From the NCBI RefSeq assembly GCF_003967555.1, contig NZ_BIFS01000001.1, positions 5,456,001-5,520,000 of the forward strand: a stretch of 64,000 nt of DNA, written 5' to 3'. Source of the DNA: Dictyobacter kobayashii (lineage in GTDB: Bacteria; Chloroflexota; Ktedonobacteria; Ktedonobacterales; Ktedonobacteraceae). The position numbers were made by a program, and so were the translations under genes. The notes under the pieces were generated by a model. It made no database searches. It saw only the letters and a program-made list of their open reading frames with translations, and was not told where the DNA came from. Within the stretch, counting starts at the first letter, position 1; each line of letters opens with the position of its first letter. Below are positions 8,496 to 17,836 of the stretch, one piece after another.

Positions 8496-10481
8496 TTATT
8501 TTTCGGCCAGCGTGCTGACCACTTTCTCCCCAACGGGAGGATTAATGACATGAATGGTTGGACATAGATAGGCGACGTCGCAGCGCAGGCAGCGTCCGGC
8601 CTCATGGCGGGCCTGGCCCTCCGTAAAGCCTTTGGCGAACTCAAGCGTACGATCGTGGGCCGCCTGTTTATTGCGTAGCGGCATAATCACCCGTGGGCTT
8701 GGACGCAGGTCCAAAGTAATCTGGCCATCTAGTGGCAGGGTCGATGGTGTCTGGAACTCGTCCGCAGGCAGTTCAGCGATTGCCGTGGGAGAGAGTTTGC
8801 GCAGATAGGCATGGATCGAGCGGGCAGCTTTACGTCCATGGGCGGCGGCATGAATAATATCGGTTGGACCTGAGGTGACATCGCCAGCCGCGAAGACGCC
8901 GAGTGCCCCCGTCGCTAACGTAACCGGATTAATCATCAGTCCACCCCAGGTGGTCACGCCCACGCTGGTCCCATCGGGTAAGAATGAAGGATCGGGTGCC
9001 TCGCCAATGGCTACCAGCACGGTATCCACCGCTATATCGAACTCGGTTCCCAGTACAGGCTCAGGTCGGCGGCGTCCCTGGGCATCGGGCTCAGTGAGCC
9101 GCATGCGCTGGCAACGTACGCCTGTTAATTTGCCGGCTTCGCCCAGCAACTGGACCGGAGCGACCAGCTCCTGCAGCTCGATACCTTCCTCATGGGCGGC
9201 CCGCACCTCTTCGATCTGGGCAGGCATCTCAAGTTGGGTCCGACGATAGAGGATGGTTACGCGTTCTGCACCGGCACGCAAGGCTGAGCGGGCCGCATCC
9301 AGCGCCGTACTACCACCTCCGATGACCGCCACCGTTCCACTGAGCTTTGTGCTGTCATCCAGGTTGTAATCTTTAAGGAATGTCGTAGCCGGGATCACGC
9401 CCGTTAGAGCCTGTTCACCGGGAATATTCAGGCGCTGGCTGCGCTGTGCCCCGACGGCCAGCAAGACGGAGTCAAATTCTTGTTGTAGCTGTAAGAGGGA
9501 GATGTCGCGTCCGATGGCCATATTGAAGTGCATCTCCACTCCCAGCGCACGGATGGCGTCGATATCCCGATTCAGTTCGGCGCGCGGCAGACGATATTCA
9601 GGGATACCAATGGCCATCATGCCACCGGCCACCGGCATGGCATCAAAGATCGTTACAGCGTAACCACGGCGAGCCAGGTAGTAGGCGGCACTCAGTCCGG
9701 TTGGACCCGCGCCGACGATGGCCACGCGCTCCGCATAGTGTTGAGCGGGCGGAGGAATGACTCGTTTATGGTTGGCTGCTGTGTGATCGCTGGCGAAGCG
9801 CTTCAGATCACGAATAGCGATCGGCAGATCGAATTCACCGCGTCGGCAGGCATCTTCGCAGGGAGCCGTGCACACGCGACCGCAGATAGCCGGGAAGGGA
9901 TTAGGCTCTGAGGCCACGCGTAGCGCCTCCTCATAGCGTCCTTCGGCGATCAAGCTGACGTACAGGCCAGCGTTAGTGCCGACCGGACATGCCGCCTGAC
10001 AGGGGGCGCGCAGATCCTCTTTGCGCTCACCTAACCAGCTGCGCCAGCTCTGCCAGGTAGACTGCCGCTCGGCTACATGCCAGGCGCGCCCCTCGCCCCA
10101 GGGAGTATCGCCAGGCTCCTCTGGCGTAGCGTGTGTATAGGCGTCCAGTGGCTGCCAGCCCTGCTCTGGTGGCAAATATGTGAGTGGACCCCGCTGGGCG
10201 TATGCGACCTCCTTAATACTGCTCTCAATCTTAATGGCATTGGTTGGACACTCCTGGACACATACCTGGCATCCTACACAGGCAGATACCTGCACCGGTG
10301 CCAACATCATCCAGGCCCGCGTGGCCGACTCCCCAGGAATTGGACTCAGCAACTCATCCACTTTTCCCGGCTCACCAGTGCCCGATGGTCGTGTCATATC
10401 CAGACAGCGTACCGGACATAGGTCCATGCAAATGCCGCAATTAATACACGTTTGATTATTAACATGAAAACGATAGGCCAT
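8496..10481 (-). CDS. Ferredoxin-fused GltD-like NAD(P)H/FAD oxidoreductase
   Basis: A 661-residue flavin and iron-sulfur protein. The N-terminus holds two 4Fe-4S motifs (CINCGICMDLCPVRC and CVGCQVCVQECP). A GltD-type module follows: the cysteine-rich entry CQAACPVGTNAG and ICGRVCTAPCEDACRRG, the FAD loop VAIVGAGPTGLSAAYYLA, and the NAD(P) loop VAVIGGGSTALDAARSA. A cysteine group (GRCLRCDVAYLCP) closes the protein. GltD domains pass electrons from NAD(P)H through FAD to Fe-S clusters. No glutamate synthase large subunit or 2-oxoacid oxidoreductase is nearby, so the acceptor is unknown. ATG 10481 has GAGGAGG 5 nt before it, better than GTG 10487. Confidence 0.88.
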   Translation of the reverse strand: MAYRFHVNNQTCINCGICMDLCPVRCLDMTRPSGTGEPGKVDELLSPIPGESATRAWMMLAPVQVSACVGCQVCVQECPTNAIKIESSIKEVAYAQRGPLTYLPPEQGWQPLDAYTHATPEEPGDTPWGEGRAWHVAERQSTWQSWRSWLGERKEDLRAPCQAACPVGTNAGLYVSLIAEGRYEEALRVASEPNPFPAICGRVCTAPCEDACRRGEFDLPIAIRDLKRFASDHTAANHKRVIPPPAQHYAERVAIVGAGPTGLSAAYYLARRGYAVTIFDAMPVAGGMMAIGIPEYRLPRAELNRDIDAIRALGVEMHFNMAIGRDISLLQLQQEFDSVLLAVGAQRSQRLNIPGEQALTGVIPATTFLKDYNLDDSTKLSGTVAVIGGGSTALDAARSALRAGAERVTILYRRTQLEMPAQIEEVRAAHEEGIELQELVAPVQLLGEAGKLTGVRCQRMRLTEPDAQGRRRPEPVLGTEFDIAVDTVLVAIGEAPDPSFLPDGTSVGVTTWGGLMINPVTLATGALGVFAAGDVTSGPTDIIHAAAHGRKAARSIHAYLRKLSPTAIAELPADEFQTPSTLPLDGQITLDLRPSPRVIMPLRNKQAAHDRTLEFAKGFTEGQARHEAGRCLRCDVAYLCPTIHVINPPVGEKVVSTLAEK

Positions 10482-10660
10482 GCTCACCTCCTCTTTGCAT
10501 CATCGCGTCTCATCCTCAACGGACTGCTGGCGGTGGCAAGAAGTGTATATCAATGTATGATCACATGGATGAAGCTTAAACCTCTCGTATCTCAAACGCA
10601 TCACAAAAAAAGCATGTAATAGTTACAGATTCGTCACAATGGATCTTCCCCAGTCTGGTT

Positions 10661-10723
10661 ATGAATTATTATGATTTGCGGAAATGCTGCTCCGCGGCAT
10701 TTCCGCAAATCATAATAATTCAT
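10661..10723. terminator. Long hairpin after the ABC importer operon
   Basis: Perfect 27-nt arms (10661-10687 and 10697-10723) around a 9-nt loop. It lies 7 nt past the end of the second permease gene, where it would end that minus-strand operon before the oxidoreductase gene. Confidence 0.8.
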
Positions 10724-10730
10724 ACATGTT

Positions 10731-11672
10731 TTAACCTTTGAGGGAGCCGGCGAGGATGCCACGTACGAAGTAGCGTTGCAGCGAGAAGAAGATCAGGAGG
10801 GGCAGGGCCATTGAGATGAAGGCGGCGGCGGTCAGGACCTGGTAGTCGGTGCCATAGGAGCCGACGAGGTTGGCGATGGTCAGGGTCATGGGCGCGTGCT
10901 GGGGATTGCCTCCCAGGAAGATCAGGGCGACCAGCAGGTCGTTCCAGACCCACATGAATTGGAAGATGGCTAGCGAGGCCAGGGCGGGTAGCGCCAGCGG
11001 GAGGATAATGTTCCAGAAGATGCGCAGGTGGGAGGCGCCATCGATGTGGGCCGATTCCAGCAGGTCTGAGGGTAGCGAGGCGAAAAAGTTGCGCAGCAGG
11101 AAGATGGAAAAGGGGAGGCCGAAGGCGGTATGGGCCAGCCAGATGGCGGTATACTGGCCGGTGAGGCCGATGGCGGTAAACAGCGAAAGGATAGGGACCA
11201 GGGCGATCTGCAGCGGGACCACCAGCAGGGCAACGATGCTGAAGAAGAGCAGGTCGCGACCCGGGAAGCGCATCCAGGCGAAGGCATAGGCGGCCCAGGA
11301 GCCGATAAGCAGGGGAAAGATGGTGCCCGGGATGGCGATGATCAGGCTGTTGAGGAAGGCTTGCCCAAATCCCTGGGCCTGCAGGACCTGCTGATAGTTT
11401 TGCAGCGTAAAGTTCCAGGGCAGCGTCAGGCCAGTCCACCAACCGGTCGTTGAGATCAGTTCCGGCGGTCGCAGCGAGCTGACAAAGAGTCCAAAGGTCG
11501 GCACCGACCAGAAGAGTCCGATGCAGATCGCGATGGCGCTAATCACGCTCTGGCTGAATATCTGTTGCAATGAGCGCCTCTGCACGCTACGTCTCCTTTG
11601 ACGTCCCGCACGCTTTGCTGGCTGGTCGTTCAATGTCTCGCTGGCTGGTAATTGTCCAGAAATATTACTCAT
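10731..11672 (-). CDS. ABC sugar transporter permease, MalG type
   Basis: A 313-residue inner-membrane subunit with six membrane segments. The cytoplasmic coupling loop HIDGASHLRIFWNIILPL is the EAA-type motif that docks with the ATPase in carbohydrate importers. The N-terminal 40 residues are basic (GRQRRRSVQRRSLQQ). The start codon overlaps the end of the preceding permease by 4 bp (ATGA), so the two are translationally coupled. Together with the binding protein it forms a CUT1-like importer. No ATPase gene is present, so it probably shares an MsmK-like ATPase encoded elsewhere. The cargo is probably an oligosaccharide, not shown by the sequence. Confidence 0.92.
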   Translation of the reverse strand: MSNISGQLPASETLNDQPAKRAGRQRRRSVQRRSLQQIFSQSVISAIAICIGLFWSVPTFGLFVSSLRPPELISTTGWWTGLTLPWNFTLQNYQQVLQAQGFGQAFLNSLIIAIPGTIFPLLIGSWAAYAFAWMRFPGRDLLFFSIVALLVVPLQIALVPILSLFTAIGLTGQYTAIWLAHTAFGLPFSIFLLRNFFASLPSDLLESAHIDGASHLRIFWNIILPLALPALASLAIFQFMWVWNDLLVALIFLGGNPQHAPMTLTIANLVGSYGTDYQVLTAAAFISMALPLLIFFSLQRYFVRGILAGSLKG

Positions 11673-12574
11673 CGTAAACTCTCCTCAGCACGTAGACGGC
11701 GGATATTGATATACATAATGGGCGCGATGGTGAAAAAAAGCAATATTGCCAGTGCACTGGCCAGACCATAATTATTAAATGTGAAGAGCTGGTTGTAGAA
11801 TTCCAGCGCTACCACATCGGTCCGATAGTTGCCGCCGGTCATGACGTAGACGATATCAAAGATTTTGAGGATATTGATGATCATGGTCGTGCTCACGACC
11901 GCCAACGTCGGCCGTAGCAGCGGAACGGTGATATGCCAGAACATCCTCAGTCGATTCGCCCCATCAATCCTGGCCGCGTCAACAATGTCATCAGGAATAT
12001 TCTTCAAGCCCGCCGAGAGGATGACCATACAGAAACCGGTCCACATCCAGACATAGACCAGTAGCATGGCATAGTTGTTGAAGTTTGGGTTGATCAACCA
12101 GGCCTGCGGCGGCAACTTCAAGAGCGCCAGCAGCGCATTGAGTAAGCCGATCTGGGTATCGCCGGCTGGTTGATAGATGTAGACCAGTCGCCAGATGATG
12201 CCCGCGCCAACAAAAGAGATCGCCATCGGCACAAAGAGGGCCGACTTCACCAGGCTCTCGACCTTGAGCTGATCCACCAGCACCGCTACCAGCAGCCCCA
12301 GCCCCACCGTCAGAACAGTGCCAAACAGTAGCCAGAACAGATTATTTTTTAGCACCTCTAGCATTGCTGCATTGGTAAAAATCATCTGATAATTTTTCAG
12401 ACCCACAAAATTGGTTTCATCGGCGTTTTGAAAACTCATAACCAATGTATTGAGCAATGGATAAATAAAAAAGATTACTTCCAGTAATACGGCAGGCCCG
12501 ATCCATAGCCAGCCGCGCCAGAGGCCACGGTACCTTCTTGCTGCAACATGTTTCTTTGCGTGCATGATCATCAT
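11669..12574 (-). CDS. ABC sugar transporter permease, MalF type
   Basis: The first permease of the importer, about 301 residues from the chosen ATG at 12574 (MMIMHAKKH). The frame continues upstream but only through the intercistronic hairpin, so that part is not coding. Six membrane segments and the coupling loop RIDGANRLRMFWHITVPLL are typical of CUT1 transporters. The start has only a weak site (AAGATAGAG), and a stable hairpin sits 47 nt before it, which may lower its expression compared with the binding protein. It overlaps the next permease by 4 bp. Confidence 0.92.
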   Translation of the reverse strand: MMIMHAKKHVAARRYRGLWRGWLWIGPAVLLEVIFFIYPLLNTLVMSFQNADETNFVGLKNYQMIFTNAAMLEVLKNNLFWLLFGTVLTVGLGLLVAVLVDQLKVESLVKSALFVPMAISFVGAGIIWRLVYIYQPAGDTQIGLLNALLALLKLPPQAWLINPNFNNYAMLLVYVWMWTGFCMVILSAGLKNIPDDIVDAARIDGANRLRMFWHITVPLLRPTLAVVSTTMIINILKIFDIVYVMTGGNYRTDVVALEFYNQLFTFNNYGLASALAILLFFTIAPIMYINIRRLRAEESLR

Positions 12575-12620
12575 CTCTATCTTTTTAGGCCCTCGCGCAC
12601 AGGCTCTGCTGCATTCGGGA

Positions 12621-12680
12621 TTTTTGATGCTCTGGTGCAAAGTTTGCTCTATGTACACTTTTGCACCAGAGCATCAAAAA
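12621..12680. promoter_or_regulatory. Intercistronic hairpin between binding protein and permeases
   Basis: Perfect 21-nt arms (12621-12641, 12660-12680) with an 18-nt loop. On the minus strand no T-run follows, so it is not a classic terminator. Hairpins here in sugar ABC operons commonly protect the upstream binding-protein message and let it outnumber the permease message; that role is inferred. Confidence 0.65.
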
Positions 12681-12761
12681 GGTGTGGGCGCGCATTTGCC
12701 TGTCCGCCGCTTCCCAGGGCGATGGGAGTCTGACGCACTCTGTAAGGCTCTTCCAGAGGAC

Positions 12762-14153
12762 TTACGCCTGGTATGCCAGCTGAGCCTGACTCTCGATGGT
12801 GTTGAGCACACTATCCAGCTGGCCTGGATCGCTGATATAGGTCAGCGTCCCCTTCCAGAAGGCGTATTGTACGGTCTGCGGGATCAGGTCATCGGCACTG
12901 ACGCGGAACGCCGTGGCTTTCGTCATTTGCTGGGCAGTCGCCCAGGCGACCGCATCGGGATAGACGCTCTTCTCAACGGCTGAATTGACCGAGGTAGCCC
13001 CGCCGCGTTTCACCCAGATGCTCTGAGCCTCCGCCGTCGTCATAAACTCCATAAACTGGCGTGAGCCATCATTATCCTTAAAGGCGGTCAACAGGTCAGC
13101 CCCACCAATCACCGATCCCTTATATTGTGGGTTGATCGAAGGAAAGGGGAAGAAGCTAAAATCCTGTCCACTTTTAATAGTTTTAAATTGATTTTTGATA
13201 AAGCCCGCCGCAAAGTCACCCAGATAATACATGTAAGCCTTCGCCGGCTTCTCGAACGGCAGGTAGGAGGCATCCTGGAAATTGGTCGCCAGGATGGCCT
13301 GGGCTCCTCCATTGACATAATGTTTGCCCAGTGCGATCTGCCCGAAGGTCCGAAAGGCATCCTTAATACTGGCATCGGTCCAGGGAATCTTATGCGCCAC
13401 CCACTGATCATAGAGATCCGGGCCGTATTTATTAAGATAGATCTCAGCGATCCAGTCGGCGGCTGGCCAGCCGCTGGTGGCCCCGCTTTCTACGCCTAGC
13501 GACCAGGGATATTTGCCCTGGCGGGCCAGTTTATCGGAGAGCGCCAGCAATTCATCCCAGGTCTGGGGGACGCTGACCCCCACCTCATGGAAAGCCTGAG
13601 GATTATACCAGATGGTGCCCTTGGTATTGGCCTTGGGCAAGACTGCATAGACCTTGCCATTGTCAGAGGAATAATCGATCCACGCTTGCGCATAATTCTT
13701 CTGATACTGTTGCATATTGAAGAATGTATCCAACCGGACCAGCTTATTCTGGGCTGCCAGCTCGTGGAAGTGGGACACGCTGGGCATGCCGCTCACATCC
13801 GGTGGATTATTGCCGCGCAGGCGCGTGGTCAGCACCGCCAGCAGGTCACGCGTCGTCTCCACATTGACCTTGATGCCGGTCTTTTTGGTAAAGACCGCAT
13901 TGATCATATTAAATGAATCCAGTTCTTCACCGCTCCACTCGGTCAGGACATCGATCGATTGGACCTTCGTCGAGCCGTTTCTCTGTGGACCAGGATTGTC
14001 CTCGCAGGCTGCCAGCAGGGTCGTGGCGGCACTGATGCTCAGGCCAGCCGCCATGGCCCTGCACAGGAATTCGCGGCGTGGAATACGTGTAATCACAAAA
14101 TCCTCAACGAGTTGATCCAGATGGTGCCGCTGGCGACGATCGAAAATGGGCAT
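12762..14153 (-). CDS. ABC sugar-binding lipoprotein (extracellular)
   Basis: A solute-binding protein of 463 residues. The N-terminus has a twin-arginine-like signal (RIPRREFLCRAMAAG) ending in a lipobox (LLAAC), so it is probably exported folded and anchored by lipid. The body is of the type-1 sugar-binding cluster: LTEWSGEELDSFNMI near the mature start, GVSVPQTWDELLALSDKLA, and a tail with a tryptophan-rich hinge. It is first in the operon. ATG 14153 is preferred to the in-frame ATG 14171 because AAGGAGGG precedes it at a proper distance. The ligand is not evident. Confidence 0.92.
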   Translation of the reverse strand: MPIFDRRQRHHLDQLVEDFVITRIPRREFLCRAMAAGLSISAATTLLAACEDNPGPQRNGSTKVQSIDVLTEWSGEELDSFNMINAVFTKKTGIKVNVETTRDLLAVLTTRLRGNNPPDVSGMPSVSHFHELAAQNKLVRLDTFFNMQQYQKNYAQAWIDYSSDNGKVYAVLPKANTKGTIWYNPQAFHEVGVSVPQTWDELLALSDKLARQGKYPWSLGVESGATSGWPAADWIAEIYLNKYGPDLYDQWVAHKIPWTDASIKDAFRTFGQIALGKHYVNGGAQAILATNFQDASYLPFEKPAKAYMYYLGDFAAGFIKNQFKTIKSGQDFSFFPFPSINPQYKGSVIGGADLLTAFKDNDGSRQFMEFMTTAEAQSIWVKRGGATSVNSAVEKSVYPDAVAWATAQQMTKATAFRVSADDLIPQTVQYAFWKGTLTYISDPGQLDSVLNTIESQAQLAYQA

Positions 14154-14327
14154 AACTAACCCTCCTTGCATATTTGGTGCAGCACAAAACGTCTGTGGGA
14201 AGAATAAGAATCATTGTTTTGTATAGATAAATGATTATTGCTACAGAAACGCCTGGCCAACGGGCCGCACTTCCAGAGGAACTCCAACGCTGTGGATTGG
14301 ACGAACGGCCCTATCTTACTCCTGTGT

Positions 14328-15636
14328 CTATGGCCCTATCGCCCAGATCTGCGCGGTCCGATCCCAGCTGGCAGAAGCGACTTTCTTGCCATCGGGTGAC
14401 CAGGTCAGGGCATCGACAAGATCGGTATGTCCCCATACGTAAATGAATTTGTGCCAGTTTTTGCATCCCAGATTTGTACTGTATTATCCCAGCTGCCCGA
14501 GGCGATGTATTTGCCATTGGGCGACCAGGCCAGCGCATCCACATCCTGACTATGTCCATGATAGACCAGCAGCAGCTTGCTGCTGTGTGTGTTCCAGACC
14601 TGAACATCGGTTGCGCGCCCGCTGATGGCGATCTCCTTACCATCAGGCGACCAGGCCAGCGCATCCACTGGATCACTAACCGAATAGGTATAGATGAGCC
14701 GGGTCATGCCAGTCGTGGCGCTCCAGATCATCACCTTGCTATCCCGCCCCCGGAAGCGATCTCCTGGCCATCAGGCGACCAGGCCACCGTATCGACAAAT
14801 TCCTGGTGTCCCGTATAGACCAGTAGCGGGCGGCCCGTGAAGGCCTGCCAGATCTGGACGGTATGGTCCCAACTGCCGGAGGCGATGCGCTGCCCATCGG
14901 GCGACCAGGCCACACTGCTAATCTCTGAGGAGTGGCCCGTGTATGTATGGATGAGCCGGCCCGTGAAGGCCTGCCAGACCTGGACGGTGTGGTCCCAGCT
15001 GCCGGAGGCGATGAACTGGCCATTGGGCGACCAGGCCACGCTATCAACCGGTTCACTATGGCCGTTATAGGTCGTGATTACCTCACCGGTGCGCGCATCC
15101 CAGACCATTACGCTATGGTTCCAGCTTCCCGTTGCCACGTAACGGCCATCAGGCGACCAGGCTATGGCGCTCACATAATCATTTTGCTTATGAAAGGTGA
15201 GCAGGGCTGTCCCCGAGGTATGATTACTGGTAATCATATGTAACAGCCCAAACAGGCCTACCATGATAACCACACAGGCGGTCAGCATCGTACCTAGCAA
15301 GACCCTGTTGGTCTGCCGCTGCCAGGAGCGCTTGCGGGCGTGCCGCTGTCGCTGTGCCAGCTCTGCTTGCGAGCGTCGCCGTTGCGGTGGAGCGGCAGGC
15401 AACTCTATACTTCTATCCTCAGCCTCCAACTGTACCGAAAAACGCGGAAAGGTCTTCATCGTCGCCTGGGGCAGTGCGCGCAGTGCGTCATCCATCAGGC
15501 GATAATTCTCCTGGCGCATCCGACAGGCTTCACACTCCGCCACATGAGCATCCAATGCAACCTGATCTTGCGCAGAGAGATCGCTACGCCGCAGTGCCAG
15601 TTTTTCCTCCCAGGCGGAGCACGGTGGCTTATACAT
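14328..15636 (-). CDS. Anti-sigma factor with extracellular seven-blade WD40 domain, frame broken twice
   Basis: The N-terminal zinc finger has Cys near residue 6 and HVAECEAC (H-x3-C-x2-C) around residues 30-37, which in ZAS anti-sigma factors holds the sigma factor. A basic stretch and one membrane helix (about 112-135) follow. Outside come seven WD40 blades, each with AWSP(D/N)G and ending in (V/I)W. Blades 5-7 need one base added to the C5 run at 14747-14751 and one to the C4 run at 14431-14434; with both the protein is 436 residues and the propeller is complete. It overlaps the sigma gene by 8 bp, so the two are coupled. The signal sensed is unknown. Confidence 0.82.
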
Positions 15637-16245
15637 CGTTTCTTCTCCCCCTGGCCTGTAACTGTATATATATTTCGAGTAGTGCTTTTCTGCCTCGGCT
15701 CACGTATTTACTCACACAGCTTTCTTTAATATTCAGCTGTTCAGCGATTTCCAGTGGAGAACAGCCCTCGACACAATATAAAATCAAGCAAATGCGATAT
15801 TTATGCGGGACCAGGGCCAACGCTTCTCGGAGCAACTCTGCGTTCTCATACCTGCCCTCTGGCCCCTCGACCTGCATCGCCGCATAGTCGTCCGAGCAGC
15901 GATCAAAAGCGACCGTCGCCATATGCCGGTGGTGCTTCTGATAGTCATAGGCCAGATGCGTCGCGATTCGATAGAGCCAGCTCTTAAAGGCCACAGGACT
16001 GCGTAGCTGTTGTAAAGAAAACCAGGCCTTAGAAAAAGTCTCCTGGGTTAACTCGCTCCCAGTGCCGTCACTGCCCACCATATTATTTAAATAAAGATTG
16101 ATAGGATTGCTATAGTATCTATACAGGACATTAAAGGCTTCCTCATCCCCTGCTGGGCACGTATGACCCACCTCTCTAGATCTGGTGCCTTGTTACCTCT
16201 TTCATCATCGTCCTCAGAGGAACTCCATCCAGTCACTTGTACCAT
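15629..16245 (-). CDS. ECF-type sigma-70 factor, frame broken once
   Basis: An extracytoplasmic-function sigma factor of 205 residues that would direct RNA polymerase to a small regulon when released by the anti-sigma factor it overlaps. Region 2 (DEEAFNVLYRYY, ELTQETFSKAWFSL, FKSWLYRIATHLAYDY) binds the -10 element and region 4 (HKYRICLILYCVEGCSPLEIAEQL, a helix-turn-helix cut here to its key parts ILYCVEGCSPLEIAE and VSKYVSRGRKAL) binds the -35. The first 30 residues, from MVQVTGWSSSEDDDE, are in another frame; adding one base to the C4 run at 16147-16150 joins them as RAQQGDEEAF. ATG 16245 has a textbook AAGGAG 7 nt before it. Confidence 0.88.
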
Positions 16246-16249
16246 GGCT

Positions 16250-16423
16250 TTACTCCTTGTTTGAGACGGCATTGTCTGGTATCCATACCGCTAAGTCACA
16301 GCCAACCCCATTTGTGGCAACCACCCAGGGATATTGTCCTGTGTATATCTCCCATGTATCTTTATATTCGCATTCAATTACAAAGACATCACAATGCTCT
16401 AATTTAAGACAATATCTCGACAT
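16250..16423 (-). CDS. Possible small protein upstream of the sigma gene
   Basis: A 57-residue frame whose stop codon lies inside the sigma gene ribosome binding site. The sequence (YCLKLEHCDVFVIECEYKD, then GQYPWVVATNGVGCDL) looks like folded protein rather than chance, with four cysteines and alternating polar and aromatic residues. No convincing ribosome binding site precedes ATG 16423, so it may be the tail of a decayed gene. No family was recognised. Confidence 0.3.
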   Translation of the reverse strand: MSRYCLKLEHCDVFVIECEYKDTWEIYTGQYPWVVATNGVGCDLAVWIPDNAVSNKE

Positions 16424-16532
16424 TTTTGTGCCATAGGAGATGAAATTTGATAGAGATATGTATAAAAGATGGCTGGGATGATAAAATATATATGAGACCC
16501 GCGCCTGGAAAGGATGCGCAATCTCGAAGATA

Positions 16533-16766
16533 ACAAGAAACATGATCTGTACGTGCGGGGCTTGCCCCCGCTTTTAACTTATCTGCCTGAAAAATCAACA
16601 ATAAAAGCGATTTGCAGCTATTATATTTGGCGCAAATTATTATTATTGTATTTTTGCGAGCAGGGACGGATAAAGCGGGGCAAGCCCCGCACGTACAGAT
16701 CATGTTTCTTGTATTTTTGCGAGCAGGGACGGATAAAGCGGGGGCAAGCCCCGCACGTACATTTTG
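16533..16766. repeat. Palindromic repeat family B, copy 1
   Basis: A left arm (16533-16577, with GTACGTGCGGGGCTTGCCCC) is matched by a right arm ending at 16711 (GGGGCAAGCCCCGCACGTAC, then GATCATGTTTCTTGT). The right half is then repeated in tandem: GCGAGCAGGGACGGATAAAG occurs at about 16657 and again at about 16722. The 100 bp between the arms is AT-rich with no gene. A second copy lies at 38638-38816. Confidence 0.8.
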
Positions 16767-17444
16767 TTATGGCATGATGTATGTCGAGACGTTGCTGAAT
16801 GCGCGGAAGCCCAGACGGTGGTAGATGCTGAAGCCCATGGGGGAGGCGGTAAGGATGGCGATGCGGTAGCCGAGGCGGCGCGCTTCCTGGATGGCGAAGG
16901 CGGTCATGGTGGTCCCGATGCCCTGGCGGCGTGCCTCGTGGATGGTAATCACATAGCGGATCGAAGCCACACCTCCCGCGAGGAAGAGGCCAAAGGTTGC
17001 CACCGGTTGGTTGTCGAGCAGGCCGAGGTAGAGCTGGTAAGGACTGGTTGGCCCAAGGGGAAGTCCACTGTAGACCTGGAAGAATTGGTCGGTGACTTCA
17101 CGAGGCGCGCCACAGCCCCATACTTCGGCCCATTGGCGTACCATCTCGCGGTTAGTGACTAGCTGGATGTTCAGGCGCGTGGATGAAGGGACCTCTTCGG
17201 TCGCTTGTTGGAGGTCGAGGGCCATGGCTGGCTCCGTTTCATCAAATGAGAGGCCGTGCGCCTTCAATAGTTGACCCAGGTTGTGTGGGTGTGAGGTCGG
17301 CCCAATGTGCCAGCAAAAGCTCAGCTGGCGCTGGGCAAAGTGTGCCTTGATACGTTGAATCGTGGTCGCCAGGGTCTCGGGATCTTGTTGCGCCTGCACA
17401 ACACCGTTGAGGAAGTCAAGGGTGCACCCGTCTCGAACCAGCAT
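16767..17444 (-). CDS. GNAT family N-acetyltransferase
   Basis: A 225-residue protein with the acetyl-CoA binding motif A in its C-terminal half: HEARRQGIGTTMTAFAIQEA (R-x2-G-x-G/A pattern), followed by GYRIAILTASPMG and the closing YHRLGF. The N-terminal half is a degenerate GNAT-like domain (CWHIGPTSHPHNLG). GNAT enzymes move an acetyl group from acetyl-CoA to an amine; the acceptor cannot be told. It is alone, with the repeat family B downstream and a 390-bp gap upstream shared with the divergent flavoenzyme gene. Confidence 0.85.
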   Translation of the reverse strand: MLVRDGCTLDFLNGVVQAQQDPETLATTIQRIKAHFAQRQLSFCWHIGPTSHPHNLGQLLKAHGLSFDETEPAMALDLQQATEEVPSSTRLNIQLVTNREMVRQWAEVWGCGAPREVTDQFFQVYSGLPLGPTSPYQLYLGLLDNQPVATFGLFLAGGVASIRYVITIHEARRQGIGTTMTAFAIQEARRLGYRIAILTASPMGFSIYHRLGFRAFSNVSTYIMP

Positions 17445-17836
17445 AAATCATCTTCTTCATGAAAGTGGGAGGGGGCTGAGTACACAATAGACGCGCGTAA
17501 GACTTATAATTCGCATCCATCGCAATGGATAGCTGGGCCGGATCTAGCTGTTGTAAGATATCATCCATGCAGATCTATCAACTTTCTTTTTATCTCTAAC
17601 TTCCATGTAATATGCTTATCTTCTTGATTTTATCACGTTTTATGGCAAGAGGAAGATTGCGCCAGCTTTCTCGTAAGCTTTTCAATTAGACGGGCGAAAA
17701 TGCCTCATTCTATAGGTTCAAACTTCTCATTGCAATAATGCTGACCTTTTATTCTTTTTTATTCTTGTTGTATGCTGTTTATGATGATACGCATACAATA
17801 TGAAAAGTTGCATATGCGCTAAGAAAGGAAATTTTT
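17445..17836. other. Divergent intergenic region, AT-rich
   Basis: About 390 bp between the divergent GNAT and flavoenzyme genes. No coding frame was seen. It contains the inverted repeat at 17768-17798 near the plus-strand gene and otherwise only AT-rich sequence. Confidence 0.6.
17768..17798 (+). promoter_or_regulatory. Inverted repeat, possible operator of the flavoenzyme gene
   Basis: TTGTATGC (17768-17775) and GCATACAA (17791-17798) are perfect inverted repeats 15 nt apart, with a related TTGCATATGC just beyond. They lie 39-69 bp before the ATG. The left half overlaps a possible -10 element TATGCT, which also occurs before tetR at 19517. Confidence 0.5.

Noticed and set aside
10720..11442. 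A 240-residue open frame in another frame of the permease gene
   Set aside because: Pro/Arg/His-rich composition typical of a shadow; the true permease frame has helices and the EAA motif.
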